From: Rhodobacteraceae bacterium Water-Bin34
GTDB taxonomy: Bacteria > Pseudomonadota > Alphaproteobacteria > Rhodobacterales > Rhodobacteraceae
Reading direction: 5' to 3'
DNA: 64,000 bases
Assembly (NCBI GenBank): GCA_900197625.1
Contig: FZLS01000001.1
Span: forward strand, 124,001 to 188,000
The notes beneath the pieces are model-generated. The model worked only from the letters and a program-made list of their open reading frames with translations, was not told where the DNA came from and did not search any database. Of this stretch, positions 50,986 through 60,907 are shown one piece after another. Every line of letters begins with the position of its first letter. The stretch's first letter is position 1. A program made the translations under genes and the position numbers.

Positions 50986-50997
50986 TGTGATCACAAA
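50986..50997. promoter_or_regulatory. TTTGTGATCACA operator, copy 3 (upstream of sucC)
   Basis: The same 12-mer in inverted orientation (TGTGATCACAAA on the plus strand), core 50986-50995. A degenerate third element, CGTGATCGAA (51006-51015), follows with its centre 20 bp further, so this promoter carries two and a half evenly phased sites. Confidence 0.7.
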
Positions 50998-51039
50998 ATA
51001 ATTTACGTGATCGAAAGTTATATAATATTTGAAAAATCC

Positions 51040-51072
51040 AAAAAAAAACACGCCCTAATGGACGTGTTTTTC
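51040..51072 (-). terminator. Intrinsic terminator after mdh
   Basis: On the minus strand AAAAACACGTCC, loop ATTA, GGGCGTGTTTTTTTTT. A strong stem with a long U-run, starting about 20 bp past the mdh stop. It separates mdh from the suc operon, so sucC needs its own promoter. Confidence 0.88.
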
Positions 51073-51091
51073 AAAGTATATCTTTTAATAT

Positions 51092-52090
<999 letters not shown>

Positions 52091-52143
52091 CTAGTAGGAA
52101 AGCGCCTTGAGAGCAAGTAAGATATTAATTTTTTTATCTGTAC

Positions 52144-52199
52144 TGACTAATTTTGGTGTATTTGTTGTTGAATATGATGGAATTTGTTCTAATTAGTCA
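52144..52199. promoter_or_regulatory. Divergent mdh/DUF1737 promoter region with 9-bp inverted repeat
   Basis: TGACTAATT (52144-52152) and AATTAGTCA (52191-52199) are perfect inverted arms 38 bp apart. Read on the minus strand the outer arm contains TTGACT, a -35-like box for mdh. The arms may be a looped operator pair or two promoter elements. No TTTGTGATCACA site is in this gap. Confidence 0.35.
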
Positions 52200-52240
52200 A
52201 TTATATATAAGAAGAGCATCTAAATTAGAAAGCACTTAAT

Positions 52241-52444
52241 ATGATCGCATATCGATTATTAACTCATGAAGACACATCTGCTTTTTGCCACAAGGTTACA
52301 AAAGCACTTTCTGATGGCTGGGAGTTATATGGTGACCCTCAGTATACTTACGATGAAAAATGGTCTGTTATGAGATGTGCGCAAGCAGTGATAAAGAAAA
52401 GTAATATTGAATACAAAAGAGAATTGAAGCTAAGCGATTTGTGA
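52241..52444 (+). CDS. DUF1737 domain small protein, 67 aa
   Basis: 67 residues with the DUF1737 pattern YRLLTHEDTSAFCHKVTKAL and DGWELYGDPQYTYD. Function unknown; other members are short stand-alone proteins in alphaproteobacteria. ATG 52241 lies divergent from mdh. Its stop codon (52442-52444) is inside the fourth TTTGTGATCACA palindrome, just ahead of sdhC. Confidence 0.88.
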   Translation: MIAYRLLTHEDTSAFCHKVTKALSDGWELYGDPQYTYDEKWSVMRCAQAVIKKSNIEYKRELKLSDL

Positions 52445-52449
52445 TCACA
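52438..52449. promoter_or_regulatory. TTTGTGATCACA operator, copy 4 (upstream of sdhC)
   Basis: TTTGTGATCACA, core 52440-52449, overlapping the DUF1737 stop and 115 bp before the sdhC start. A half-like element TGTGATATCT (52505-52514) follows with its centre 65 bp away, about three 21-bp steps. Identical to the sites at gntR and sucC. Confidence 0.7.
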
Positions 52450-52564
52450 GAAACAAAAAAAATACACACATTCCGAATAATACTAAAAAATGTCCTATTT
52501 GTGCTGTGATATCTAAAAAAATTAATATAACGAATGACTAAATCGTGACTTAAGGGAGCATAAC

Positions 52565-52960
52565 ATGTCAAAACGAGTTAAAGGCAATAGGCCTCTATCG
52601 CCTCATTTGACTATTTACAGGCCTCAAATGAGTTCAATCTCATCCATATTGGTTCGTATATCAGGTGTCTCACTTGCTTTGGGCTTTATACTTGTGACTT
52701 CATGGCTTTTGGCAGCATCAACAAGTATCAAATATTTTGACTGTATTAATGATATGCTCACAAGTTGGTTTGGATTGATAATTTTGACTGGTTCAGTATG
52801 GGCCCTATGTTATCATTCTCTGGGTGGAATAAGACACCTCATATGGGATATGGGTTTTGGATTTGATTTGAAAACTGCAGACCGCATGGGATGGATAGTA
52901 ATTTTAGGAAGTTTTGTCTTAACCTTTGTCGTCATATTTTATAGCGGAGCATTATCATGA
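52565..52960 (+). CDS. sdhC: Succinate dehydrogenase cytochrome b556 subunit
   Basis: 131-residue membrane anchor with three helices. The signature RPLSPHLTIYRPQMSSISSILVRISG and the heme-ligand His in CYHSLGGIRHLIWDMG are present. AAGGGAG precedes ATG 52565. Stop overlaps sdhD by 4 bp (ATGA). Confidence 0.95.
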   Translation: MSKRVKGNRPLSPHLTIYRPQMSSISSILVRISGVSLALGFILVTSWLLAASTSIKYFDCINDMLTSWFGLIILTGSVWALCYHSLGGIRHLIWDMGFGFDLKTADRMGWIVILGSFVLTFVVIFYSGALS

Positions 52961-53337
52961 ATTTCAAAACTGATAGAGCAAAAGTTTTAGGCTTAGGATC
53001 TGCAAAATCAGGTGCAGATCATTGGTTTGGTGAACGATTGAAATCCGTAGCTCTAATACCATTAACAATTATTTTTGTTTTAATAATTGCTCCACTTATT
53101 GGGAGTGATCATGCAAGTGTTGTTGCATCTTTTGAGAATCCTTTAATAAGTATATCATCAATTCTTTTCTTTTTGGTTACATTTAAACACCTTGAAGAGG
53201 GGCTCCAAGTGGTAATTGAAGACTACGTTCATTCAAAAGGAATCCTCTTATTTTTGATTATATTTAATAAGTTATTTTGTTGGACCTTTGGTCTTGCAGC
53301 AGTTTTTGCAATTTTAAAAATTACCTTTGCAGGTTAA
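52957..53337 (+). CDS. sdhD: Succinate dehydrogenase membrane anchor subunit
   Basis: 126-residue anchor with three helices; GLGSAKSGADHWFGERLKSVALIPL and HLEEGLQVVIEDYVHS are typical of alphaproteobacterial SdhD. Coupled to sdhC by the ATGA overlap and 14 bp before sdhA. Confidence 0.94.
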   Translation: MNFKTDRAKVLGLGSAKSGADHWFGERLKSVALIPLTIIFVLIIAPLIGSDHASVVASFENPLISISSILFFLVTFKHLEEGLQVVIEDYVHSKGILLFLIIFNKLFCWTFGLAAVFAILKITFAG

Positions 53338-53351
53338 TCGGAGAATTTTGA

Positions 53352-55172
53352 ATGTCATCATATGAATACATTGATCATGAATATGACGTAGTTGTTGTCG
53401 GTGCTGGTGGAGCTGGATTAAGAGCTACCTTAGGTATGGCAGAACAAGGTTTAAAGACGGCTTGTGTTTCCAAAGTATTTCCAACGCGTTCGCATACAGT
53501 TGCCGCTCAAGGTGGTATCGCTGCCTCGTTGGCAAATATGGATGTGGGTACATCTCCTAATGACCACTGGCAATGGCATATGTATGACACAGTTAAAGGA
53601 TCTGACTGGTTGGGTGATACAGATGCAATGGAATATTTGGTTAGAGAAGCACCAAAAGCGGTCTATGAATTAGAACATTACGGAGTTCCGTTCTCAAGAA
53701 CAGAAGAAGGAAAAATTTATCAACGACCATTTGGTGGTCATACAACTCAATTTGGTGAAGGTCCATCTGTTCAAAGGACATGCGCAGCTGCTGATAGAAC
53801 TGGCCATGCAATTTTGCATACATTGTATGGTCAATCATTAAAACATAACGCTGAATTTTATATAGAATACTTTGCCACTGATTTAATAATGACGGAAGAT
53901 GGTAGGTGCCAAGGTATCATTGCCTGGAAATTAGATGATGGAACAATCCATAGATTCAATGCCAAGATGGTTGTCTTGGCCACTGGAGGGTATGGAAGAG
54001 CATACTTTAGCGCCACTTCAGCACATACATGCACTGGCGATGGTGGTGGTATGGTTGCGCGTCAAGGATTAGCTCTACAAGATATGGAGTTTGTGCAATT
54101 TCATCCAACTGGAATTTATGGTTCAGGGTGTTTGATTACTGAAGGAGCACGTGGCGAAGGTGGATACTTAACAAATTCTGAAGGTGAACGATTTATGGAG
54201 CGTTATGCTCCTACATATAAAGATTTGGCTTCTAGAGATGTTGTTTCACGATGTATGACCATGGAAATTCGTGAGGGAAGAGGGATTGGACCTGATGGAG
54301 ATCATATCCATTTACATTTAAATCATTTACCACCTGAAACTCTGGCTGAAAGGTTGCCGGGAATTTCTGAAAGTGCAAAAATATTTGCAGGAGTAGATGT
54401 GAACAAGGAACCTATTCCTGTATTACCAACAGTTCACTACAATATGGGTGGAATTCCGACAAATTATTGGGGTGAGGTCTTAGATCCAACAGCTAGTGAA
54501 CACGACAGAATTTTACCAGGCTTAATGGCGGTTGGTGAAGCTGGTTGTGCATCTGTACATGGTGCTAATCGTCTTGGTTCTAATAGTTTGATTGATTTGG
54601 TAGTATTTGGACGAGCAGCTGCTATCAGAGCATCGAAAGTTGTAGACCCAAACACACCGAATGAACCTATAAATGAAAAATCAGTTGAAAAATCCATGGC
54701 ACGTTTTGACGGTGTTAGACATGCAAATGGGTCTGTACCAACTGCAGAGCTAAGACTAGAAATGCAAAAAAATATGCAAGCTGATGCTGCAGTTTTCCGT
54801 ACAAATGAGACACTCTCTGAAGGTGTTGATAAAATGGTCGAAGTGGCTAAAAAAGTTGCTGATTTAAATGTTACAGACCGTTCATTAATATGGAATTCTG
54901 ATTTGATGGAAACCTTAGAATTGACTAATTTAATGCCTAATGCATTGGCTACTATCGTTGGCGCAGAGGCTCGCAAAGAAAGTCGTGGTGCACATGCTCA
55001 TGAAAATTATTCTGAGCGTGATGATATTAACTGGCGAAAGCATACATTGTGCCGAGTTGATGATGAAAAAGTCGATATATCTTATAGAAATGTACATTTA
55101 GAGCCACTAACAAGTATAGAAGAGGGTGGGATCGATATGAAGAAAATTGCACCAAAAGCGCGAGTTTATTAG
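53352..55172 (+). CDS. sdhA: Succinate dehydrogenase flavoprotein subunit
   Basis: 606 residues. FAD motif [12 protein letters not shown], covalent-FAD His48 in [11 protein letters not shown], active-site region [23 protein letters not shown], and [19 protein letters not shown]. Oxidises succinate in the TCA cycle and respiratory complex II. Unlike many operons, sdhB does not follow directly; a small lipoprotein gene lies between. Confidence 0.97.
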   Translation: MSSYEYIDHEYDVVVVGAGGAGLRATLGMAEQGLKTACVSKVFPTRSHTVAAQGGIAASLANMDVGTSPNDHWQWHMYDTVKGSDWLGDTDAMEYLVREAPKAVYELEHYGVPFSRTEEGKIYQRPFGGHTTQFGEGPSVQRTCAAADRTGHAILHTLYGQSLKHNAEFYIEYFATDLIMTEDGRCQGIIAWKLDDGTIHRFNAKMVVLATGGYGRAYFSATSAHTCTGDGGGMVARQGLALQDMEFVQFHPTGIYGSGCLITEGARGEGGYLTNSEGERFMERYAPTYKDLASRDVVSRCMTMEIREGRGIGPDGDHIHLHLNHLPPETLAERLPGISESAKIFAGVDVNKEPIPVLPTVHYNMGGIPTNYWGEVLDPTASEHDRILPGLMAVGEAGCASVHGANRLGSNSLIDLVVFGRAAAIRASKVVDPNTPNEPINEKSVEKSMARFDGVRHANGSVPTAELRLEMQKNMQADAAVFRTNETLSEGVDKMVEVAKKVADLNVTDRSLIWNSDLMETLELTNLMPNALATIVGAEARKESRGAHAHENYSERDDINWRKHTLCRVDDEKVDISYRNVHLEPLTSIEEGGIDMKKIAPKARVY

Positions 55173-55366
55173 GTTTGCAGTATTTTGAATTAACATAATC
55201 TATCATTGCTTTGAAACACAGTTGAGATGACCAAACTAAATGAGTTGAAGAATTTAAAAGCTAGTGGTAGGTAAAAAGTATAAATAAAACTGTCATTGGC
55301 AGAAAAAAAGAATAACATATTAACAAGCAAAATAAATTTGCGAATGTAACCAAGGAAGGATACAAA

Positions 55367-55483
55367 ATGAACGTATTGAAAATCACTGCAATTATCGCAG
55401 TAGCACTAACATTGACAGCATGTGCTGCAGATCAAGCAGCAAACACTGCAGTATCAACAGACGCAGCGTCTAGCAAACTTTAA
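55367..55483 (+). CDS. Small predicted lipoprotein, 38 aa, between sdhA and sdhB
   Basis: ATG 55367 follows the strong site AAGGAAGGA (55352-55360). The 38-residue product has a hydrophobic signal and the lipobox LTAC with Cys19, leaving a mature lipopeptide of 20 polar residues rich in Ala, Ser and Thr. It resembles entericidin-type mini-lipoproteins in form, not in recognisable sequence. It has 194 bp upstream of its own and a hairpin downstream, so it may be a separate unit inside the sdh locus. Too short for routine gene callers. Confidence 0.7.
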   Translation: MNVLKITAIIAVALTLTACAADQAANTAVSTDAASSKL

Positions 55484-55501
55484 GTTTCAAATTCAAAAAT
55501 A

Positions 55502-55537
55502 TTTTAGGGGCCGGATGTAATTAATCGGCCTCTAAAA
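55502..55537 (+). terminator. Hairpin between the small lipoprotein gene and sdhB
   Basis: TTTTAGGGGCCG (55502-55513) pairs with CGGCCTCTAAAA (55526-55537), one G-U pair, 12-nt loop. No U-run follows, but the stem is long and begins 19 bp past the lipoprotein stop. It is either a weak terminator or an RNA-processing stem ahead of sdhB. Confidence 0.55.
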
Positions 55538-55574
55538 ATCTGTAATATCTAGATAAATTGTAAGACGGTAAAAA

Positions 55575-56354
55575 ATGGTTGAACTCACACTCCCTAAAAA
55601 TTCTAGAATGACAGTTGGCAAAACATGGCCAAAGCCTGAAGGTGCATCAAATATCCGTGCTTTTAAAATATATAGATGGAACCCTGACACAGGCGAAAAT
55701 CCATCATTAGATACATACTTTTTAGATATGGATAAATGTGGTCCAATGGTATTGGATGCATTAGTCAAAATTAAAAGCGAAGTAGATCCAACTCTAACAT
55801 TTAGACGTTCATGCCGTGAGGGAATTTGTGGTTCATGTGCAATGAATGTTGACGGCATCAATACGCTTGCATGTATCTATGGTTTGGATGAAATAAAAGG
55901 TGACGTGAAGATCTATCCATTACCGCATATGGAAGTTATAAAAGACCTCATACCTGATTTAACACATTTTTACGCACAGCATGCTTCGATTATGCCATGG
56001 TTAGAAACTAAAACGAATAAGCCTGCTGCAGAATGGCGACAATCTATCGAAGACAGAAAAAAACTAGATGGCCTTTATGAGTGCGTTATGTGTGCATGCT
56101 GCTCTACATCTTGCCCGTCTTATTGGTGGAATGGTGATCGATACTTAGGGCCTGCGGCACTTCTCCATGCATATAGGTGGATTATAGATTCTCGCGATGA
56201 GGCTACTGGAGAAAGGCTAGATGAACTCCAAGATCCTTTTAAATTATACAGGTGCCATACAATTATGAATTGTGCGAAAACTTGTCCTAAAGGCTTAAAT
56301 CCTGCTAAAGCAATTGCTGAAATTAAAAAGAAAATGGTTGAAAGAACTATTTAA
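55575..56354 (+). CDS. sdhB: Succinate dehydrogenase iron-sulfur subunit
   Basis: 259 residues. 2Fe-2S ligands in [13 protein letters not shown] plus the later Cys of NTLAC; 4Fe-4S and 3Fe-4S ligands in [16 protein letters not shown] and [17 protein letters not shown]. Passes electrons from SdhA to quinone. Separated from sdhA by about 400 bp that hold the lipoprotein gene and a hairpin. Confidence 0.97.
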   Translation: MVELTLPKNSRMTVGKTWPKPEGASNIRAFKIYRWNPDTGENPSLDTYFLDMDKCGPMVLDALVKIKSEVDPTLTFRRSCREGICGSCAMNVDGINTLACIYGLDEIKGDVKIYPLPHMEVIKDLIPDLTHFYAQHASIMPWLETKTNKPAAEWRQSIEDRKKLDGLYECVMCACCSTSCPSYWWNGDRYLGPAALLHAYRWIIDSRDEATGERLDELQDPFKLYRCHTIMNCAKTCPKGLNPAKAIAEIKKKMVERTI

Positions 56355-56467
56355 ATAATCTGATTTTTGATCAAATTATAGTTCCATAGTCACATTATTA
56401 TTTCCTTATTTTAAACACAATATTTAATAAGATTGACTGTTTGTTAATAGTGCTTATTTTTAAGGCC

Positions 56468-57214
56468 ATGACACGCTTTGTATTTCTATTTATTACATGC
56501 ATATATATATTTAGCATTCCAACGTTTATTCGCGCTCAGGATTGTGAAATATCAGCAGAAAATATTTTATTTTATAGCTGTAATGAAAAAGCTATTATTT
56601 CATTAAGATTCCACCCATTAGAATTGTCACATGATGCTGATAATATTCTTTCTGTTACTGGAGCATATTCAAGTGGAGACAGATTTGGTGTCGAAGGTCT
56701 TGCGTTTGATGGCCCGCGATTAGTGAGTTCGCGGTTTCAAGGATGGGATGGTATTTTTTTGGTGTCTCCAGATGGCACCCCATATGTATTTAATTCTAGT
56801 GATATTGACCTATGGAAAACTAACTTTGATCTTAAGGTTAAAAAAGACCGGAAAAAATTTATAGAACTCGCACAAGCAAAGAATTGGAGTATGATTCAAT
56901 CTCATTTATTGATTTCAGATGGTGTTTTAGATTTATATGAAGTTGAAAATGCACGAAGATTTGTAAGGAGGATGTTCTTTACTAATCAATCGGGGTGGGG
57001 CGTTTATCAAACAAAAACATCTTTAACATTATTTGAAGCTGCAAATGAGATTAAATCATTAATAAATCCTGATATGGTTATAAATTTGGATATGGGGACT
57101 TACAATTACTGCCAACGATCTACAAATTTGGGACCAAAAGCATGTGGTGAATTATTAACAAACTCTGAAAATCTAACAAATTTAATAACAATAAAATTAT
57201 TAGAAAAAAATTAG
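56468..57214 (+). CDS. Secreted protein, divergent phosphodiester glycosidase (NAGPA)-like
   Basis: 248 residues from ATG 56468 (AAGG upstream; a GTG at 56441 only lengthens the leader). Clear signal peptide ending at IRAQ. The mature protein has LLISDGVLDL and, near the end, MVINLDMGTYNYCQRS. Together these recall the NAGPA fold, where a displayed strand and an NLDGG motif frame the active site; here the second Gly pair is replaced by MGT, so activity is uncertain. Four cysteines may form disulfides. It overlaps the convergent aldo/keto reductase by 4 bp. Confidence 0.6.
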   Translation: MTRFVFLFITCIYIFSIPTFIRAQDCEISAENILFYSCNEKAIISLRFHPLELSHDADNILSVTGAYSSGDRFGVEGLAFDGPRLVSSRFQGWDGIFLVSPDGTPYVFNSSDIDLWKTNFDLKVKKDRKKFIELAQAKNWSMIQSHLLISDGVLDLYEVENARRFVRRMFFTNQSGWGVYQTKTSLTLFEAANEIKSLINPDMVINLDMGTYNYCQRSTNLGPKACGELLTNSENLTNLITIKLLEKN

Positions 57215-58194
57215 CAATATGTTTCTGGGCCAACATATTGGCTTACTGAATAACGGTCACCGTAAGCCCACCCTACTGGCAAAATATTTTCTATTTCATT
57301 CAATTGATCTTTAGATAAAGTTATCTCTGATGCGTTTACCCATTCCATTAAATGTTCACTAGTTCTGGTCGCTGGAATTGGAATGAGGTTTTGACCCCTA
57401 CTTAAAACCCATGATAATGCTGCAGTAGCAGTTGTCATATTATTGTCGGAAGCCCAAGATCTAAAGTTTTTTAATATGGCTAAATTTTCTGATAGATTTG
57501 GTTCCATAAAACGTGGATTATTAATTCTTAAATCTGGTGATAGCATATTCTTTCTTTCAGCAGGACTATCTGTAAGCATTCCTCTGCCAAGTGGAGAAAA
57601 GGGTACAAATGATACATTCAATTCGGAGCAAGTCCTAATTAAGCCAAGATCAGGCAATCTTGACCAAAGAGAGTATTCGTTTTGGACTGCCATACATGGA
57701 TGGATTCTATGAGCTTTTCGTAGGGTTGTCGGCGAAATCTCAGAAAGGCCATATCCACCAATTTTACCTGCTTCAATAAACTTAGTTAAAGTCTCCACAA
57801 CTTCTTCAATTGGTCGGTTGGCTTCACGACGATGTATATAAAATAAATCTACATAATCAATACCTAGTCTCTGCAATGATTTATCAAGTGATTTAGTTAG
57901 ATATTCTTTTGAATTATTGAATTGTCTTACGGGTTCAGTTTGAATTCCAGATTTAGTTGCAATTTTTATTTTTGCGTTTGTTTCTTTTAAGAACTGACCA
58001 ATTAATTTTTCTGATGAACCAGATCCATAGACATCTGCTGTATCGAAAAAATCAATTCCATTATCGTATGCACTGGCGAGGCATTTTTGAGATGTTTTAT
58101 CATCTGTAGGTCCAAAAAAACCTGTAATACTCATTGCACCAAAGCCAATTGCACTAACAGTCAAGCCATCATTGCCTAGTTTTCGAGTTTTCAT
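57211..58194 (-). CDS. Aldo/keto reductase
   Basis: 327-residue NADPH-dependent barrel enzyme. Catalytic Asp and Tyr in FFDTADVYGSGSSE, Lys in IATKSG and His in FYIHRREAN; NADP-binding ARTSEHLMEW near the end. The second active-site segment is standard for the AKR YajO/YhdN-like group. AAAAAAGGAGATCTCC precedes the ATG. Substrate unknown. Confidence 0.92.
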   Translation of the reverse strand: MKTRKLGNDGLTVSAIGFGAMSITGFFGPTDDKTSQKCLASAYDNGIDFFDTADVYGSGSSEKLIGQFLKETNAKIKIATKSGIQTEPVRQFNNSKEYLTKSLDKSLQRLGIDYVDLFYIHRREANRPIEEVVETLTKFIEAGKIGGYGLSEISPTTLRKAHRIHPCMAVQNEYSLWSRLPDLGLIRTCSELNVSFVPFSPLGRGMLTDSPAERKNMLSPDLRINNPRFMEPNLSENLAILKNFRSWASDNNMTTATAALSWVLSRGQNLIPIPATRTSEHLMEWVNASEITLSKDQLNEIENILPVGWAYGDRYSVSQYVGPETYC

Positions 58195-58338
58195 GGAGAT
58201 CTCCTTTTTTGTTAAATTAGCGTAAGTATAGGATATTACAATGTAATGTTTGTAAGATTTTGATCCTTATATATCCTAATTGTTTACAGAAACGAATTGC
58301 ATGATATAAGGCGATAAATCTTAGATAAAGAGACAATT

Positions 58339-59253
58339 ATGATAAAAGTTTTTGGACATAAAGCACCGGATACTGATGCAACAGCTTCTGCAATTATTTG
58401 GGCATGGTACATGAAGCAAAAGGGAATAAATGCGGTTCCTTATGTATTGGGTAAACCAAATACAGAAGCAGCATTTGTTATAAATTACTGGGGTTTTGAT
58501 ATACCTGATATTTTGAAAGATATTGAAAAAGGTGAAGACGTAATAATTGTTGATACTAACAACCCTGCTGAATTACCCAATAATATAAGTAATGCAAACA
58601 TTATTGAAATAATAGATCATCATCTCTTAATAGGGGGTTTAAAAACAAATAAACCAATATCAATTACTATTAAACCATTGGCATCTACAGCATCAATAAT
58701 GGCTGAAATGATGGGCGATGATTTAATACATGCACCAAAGGAAATAAAAGGTTTAATTCTTTCTTGCATTCTTTCAGATACACTAGAATTTAGAAGTCCT
58801 ACTACTACCAATACTGATATTGAATTAGCAAAAAAATTATCAAGTGAATTAGATATAAAAATTTCTGAGTATGCTCGCAAAATGTTTGATGCTAAATCAA
58901 ATGTATCTGATTTCTCGGATAAAGAGCTTCTGAGAATGGACTCAAAAGAGTATGAACTGAACAATGTAAAAATGCGTGTTTCTGTACTTGAAACAACAAG
59001 TCCAGCAATCATATTAGCTCGTAAAGACACTTTGATAGACGAAATGAGTGTTGTTTCTAAAGAAGATAATGTTGATCAAGTGTTACTTTTTGTTGTTGAT
59101 ATTTTGAACGAACAAGCAAATCTTTTGATACCAAATAATCAAGTAAAAGAAATTGCAGAAAAATCATTTAATGTGTCTGTAAAAAATGATGTGATAATCC
59201 TACCAGGAGTTGTCTCCAGGAAAAAACAGATTATTCCTAATTTGGTGGTTTGA
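58339..59253 (+). CDS. ppaC: Manganese-dependent inorganic pyrophosphatase (family II)
   Basis: 304 residues of the DHH superfamily. Metal motif GHKAPDTDA (His7, Asp11, Asp13; the usual Asn is Ala9), VDTNN and DHHL, then the DHHA2 domain ending PGVVSRKKQIIPNL with the substrate-binding RKKQ. Removes pyrophosphate from biosynthesis. Preceded by AAAGAGAC. Confidence 0.94.
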   Translation: MIKVFGHKAPDTDATASAIIWAWYMKQKGINAVPYVLGKPNTEAAFVINYWGFDIPDILKDIEKGEDVIIVDTNNPAELPNNISNANIIEIIDHHLLIGGLKTNKPISITIKPLASTASIMAEMMGDDLIHAPKEIKGLILSCILSDTLEFRSPTTTNTDIELAKKLSSELDIKISEYARKMFDAKSNVSDFSDKELLRMDSKEYELNNVKMRVSVLETTSPAIILARKDTLIDEMSVVSKEDNVDQVLLFVVDILNEQANLLIPNNQVKEIAEKSFNVSVKNDVIILPGVVSRKKQIIPNLVV

Positions 59254-59363
59254 AGAATAAATTATAGATACTAATATAATTATAAGGCTGGTATTTCCTA
59301 TAAGATTTCCTGATAGTTAATAATAGGTAATGATCTATTTTTTATAAGGGCTTAGGCGATATA

Positions 59364-60875
59364 GTGATATATTCAGATGATCAAGCTGCAGCTTTTGACG
59401 CAGCATCAGAAGCATTGATGTCAGCGGGCATAGATTTAAAAAATGAAAATTTATTACCACAAAGTGAAAATAAAAATAAAATTTTAGCAATCTTAGGTAA
59501 AGCTGGGTCAGGGAAAACTTTATTATTGGCAGAATTAGCAGAAGCTCTTAGCAATGCTGGAGTAGAACTGATTTCAGGTGATTATGAAGGTAAGCCCAGG
59601 AAAGATCGAAGAACACTAGCTATTCTTGCGCCAACTAATAAGGCTGCAAGTGTGTTGCGAAATCGTGGAGTGCAAGCAACAACTATTCACCGAATTTTAT
59701 ATACTCCAATGTATGATCCTGAATATGAAAAGTTTTCAGAATGGCTCAGTGGTAATGATGAGCGCCCAGTAATTGAGGGTTTGAATGATATTGCATTAGA
59801 GAGAGCTGCTTTATTTTTTAAGAATAATAAATCTATTCCTGGTGCGCTTGCTGCTGCTGGATTGCGAGGTTCAGACTTTATAATTGGTTGGAAAAGAAGG
59901 GAGGAACCATTAGATATTGGCTTTATTGATGAAAGTTCTATGCTAGATGATCGGCAATTTGAAGATTTGCAAGAAATTTTTTCAACTCTTATTTTGTTTG
60001 GTGATCCGGCTCAATTGGCTCCTGTAGGTCAGTCAGGTGAAATGGCTTTTGAAAATGTACCAAAATCAAGACAATGTCATTTAACAAGAATTCACCGCCA
60101 AGCCGGTGATAGCCCTATCTTAGATCTGGCCCATTTACTATCAGAACCTAATCTGTCCTTCCAAGAATTTGAGCGCCAAATTGAAGAAATGTCTTTAAAA
60201 GATGATAGAGTCGTTTTGGCACAATCGGTTCAGTGTGATTTAATGTCACGATCTCCAGTTTTGGTTTGGCGAAATTCAACAAGGATTAGATTGATTCAAG
60301 CATTTCGAAATGCATATGAGGCGCCTGACGATCGGTTATTATCAGGTGAACCTTTAATTTGTGATGGTATTGAATTACCGATGAAACATAGAAAGAAACG
60401 TATTGATCTAGAGGCACGTGGATTAATTAAAGGAGCTCAATGCGTATATCTTGGTGATGGGCGAAAGCCAGGGTTTTCTAGGTTACATGTGATTGGTGCT
60501 GAAGACCCACAAGTTTCCGCTGCGAGTATTATTAAGATAGAGGCGCCAGACCAAGAAGAGCCTTTTATACCTTTTGCTGCACATATGGGTGCTGCATTCG
60601 TACATGGATCAGCTTGTACAATTCATAAAGCTCAGGGTTCCCAATGGAAGAATGTTCAAGTATTTGCCCCTGATTTGTTTGTGGCTGCTAAAATGGGGCG
60701 AGAAGAAGCTGGAATACAACTATGGAAAAGATTAGCGTATGTGGCAATTACGAGAGCTATTGATAAATTGTTCTGGGTTAAAGCATATAAATTAGCTCGC
60801 CCAACAACACCTTTACATACAGACGATTTGAGAAGCCAAATTTCAAACGAATTAACTTTAGAACCTATAGAATAA
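59364..60875 (+). CDS. ATP-dependent RecD-like DNA helicase
   Basis: 503 residues from GTG 59364 (no ATG fits the homology start). Walker A GKAGSGKT (45-52), PTNKAASVLRNRG, Walker B IDESSMLDDRQ, GDPAQLAPVG, and the C-terminal UvrD-type block VHGSACTIHKAQGSQWKNV with YVAITRA. This is the core of RecD2-like helicases without their long N-terminal domain. Function probably in DNA repair or replication restart; not assigned. Confidence 0.88.
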   Translation: MIYSDDQAAAFDAASEALMSAGIDLKNENLLPQSENKNKILAILGKAGSGKTLLLAELAEALSNAGVELISGDYEGKPRKDRRTLAILAPTNKAASVLRNRGVQATTIHRILYTPMYDPEYEKFSEWLSGNDERPVIEGLNDIALERAALFFKNNKSIPGALAAAGLRGSDFIIGWKRREEPLDIGFIDESSMLDDRQFEDLQEIFSTLILFGDPAQLAPVGQSGEMAFENVPKSRQCHLTRIHRQAGDSPILDLAHLLSEPNLSFQEFERQIEEMSLKDDRVVLAQSVQCDLMSRSPVLVWRNSTRIRLIQAFRNAYEAPDDRLLSGEPLICDGIELPMKHRKKRIDLEARGLIKGAQCVYLGDGRKPGFSRLHVIGAEDPQVSAASIIKIEAPDQEEPFIPFAAHMGAAFVHGSACTIHKAQGSQWKNVQVFAPDLFVAAKMGREEAGIQLWKRLAYVAITRAIDKLFWVKAYKLARPTTPLHTDDLRSQISNELTLEPIE

Positions 60876-60907
60876 TAATATTCTCAAAACTTACATGAGC
60901 GCTTAAT

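Noticed and set aside
54464-54976. 170-codon open frame opposite sdhA
   Set aside because: Antisense shadow of a highly conserved gene, with low-complexity Ser/Thr/Ala composition and no ribosome site.
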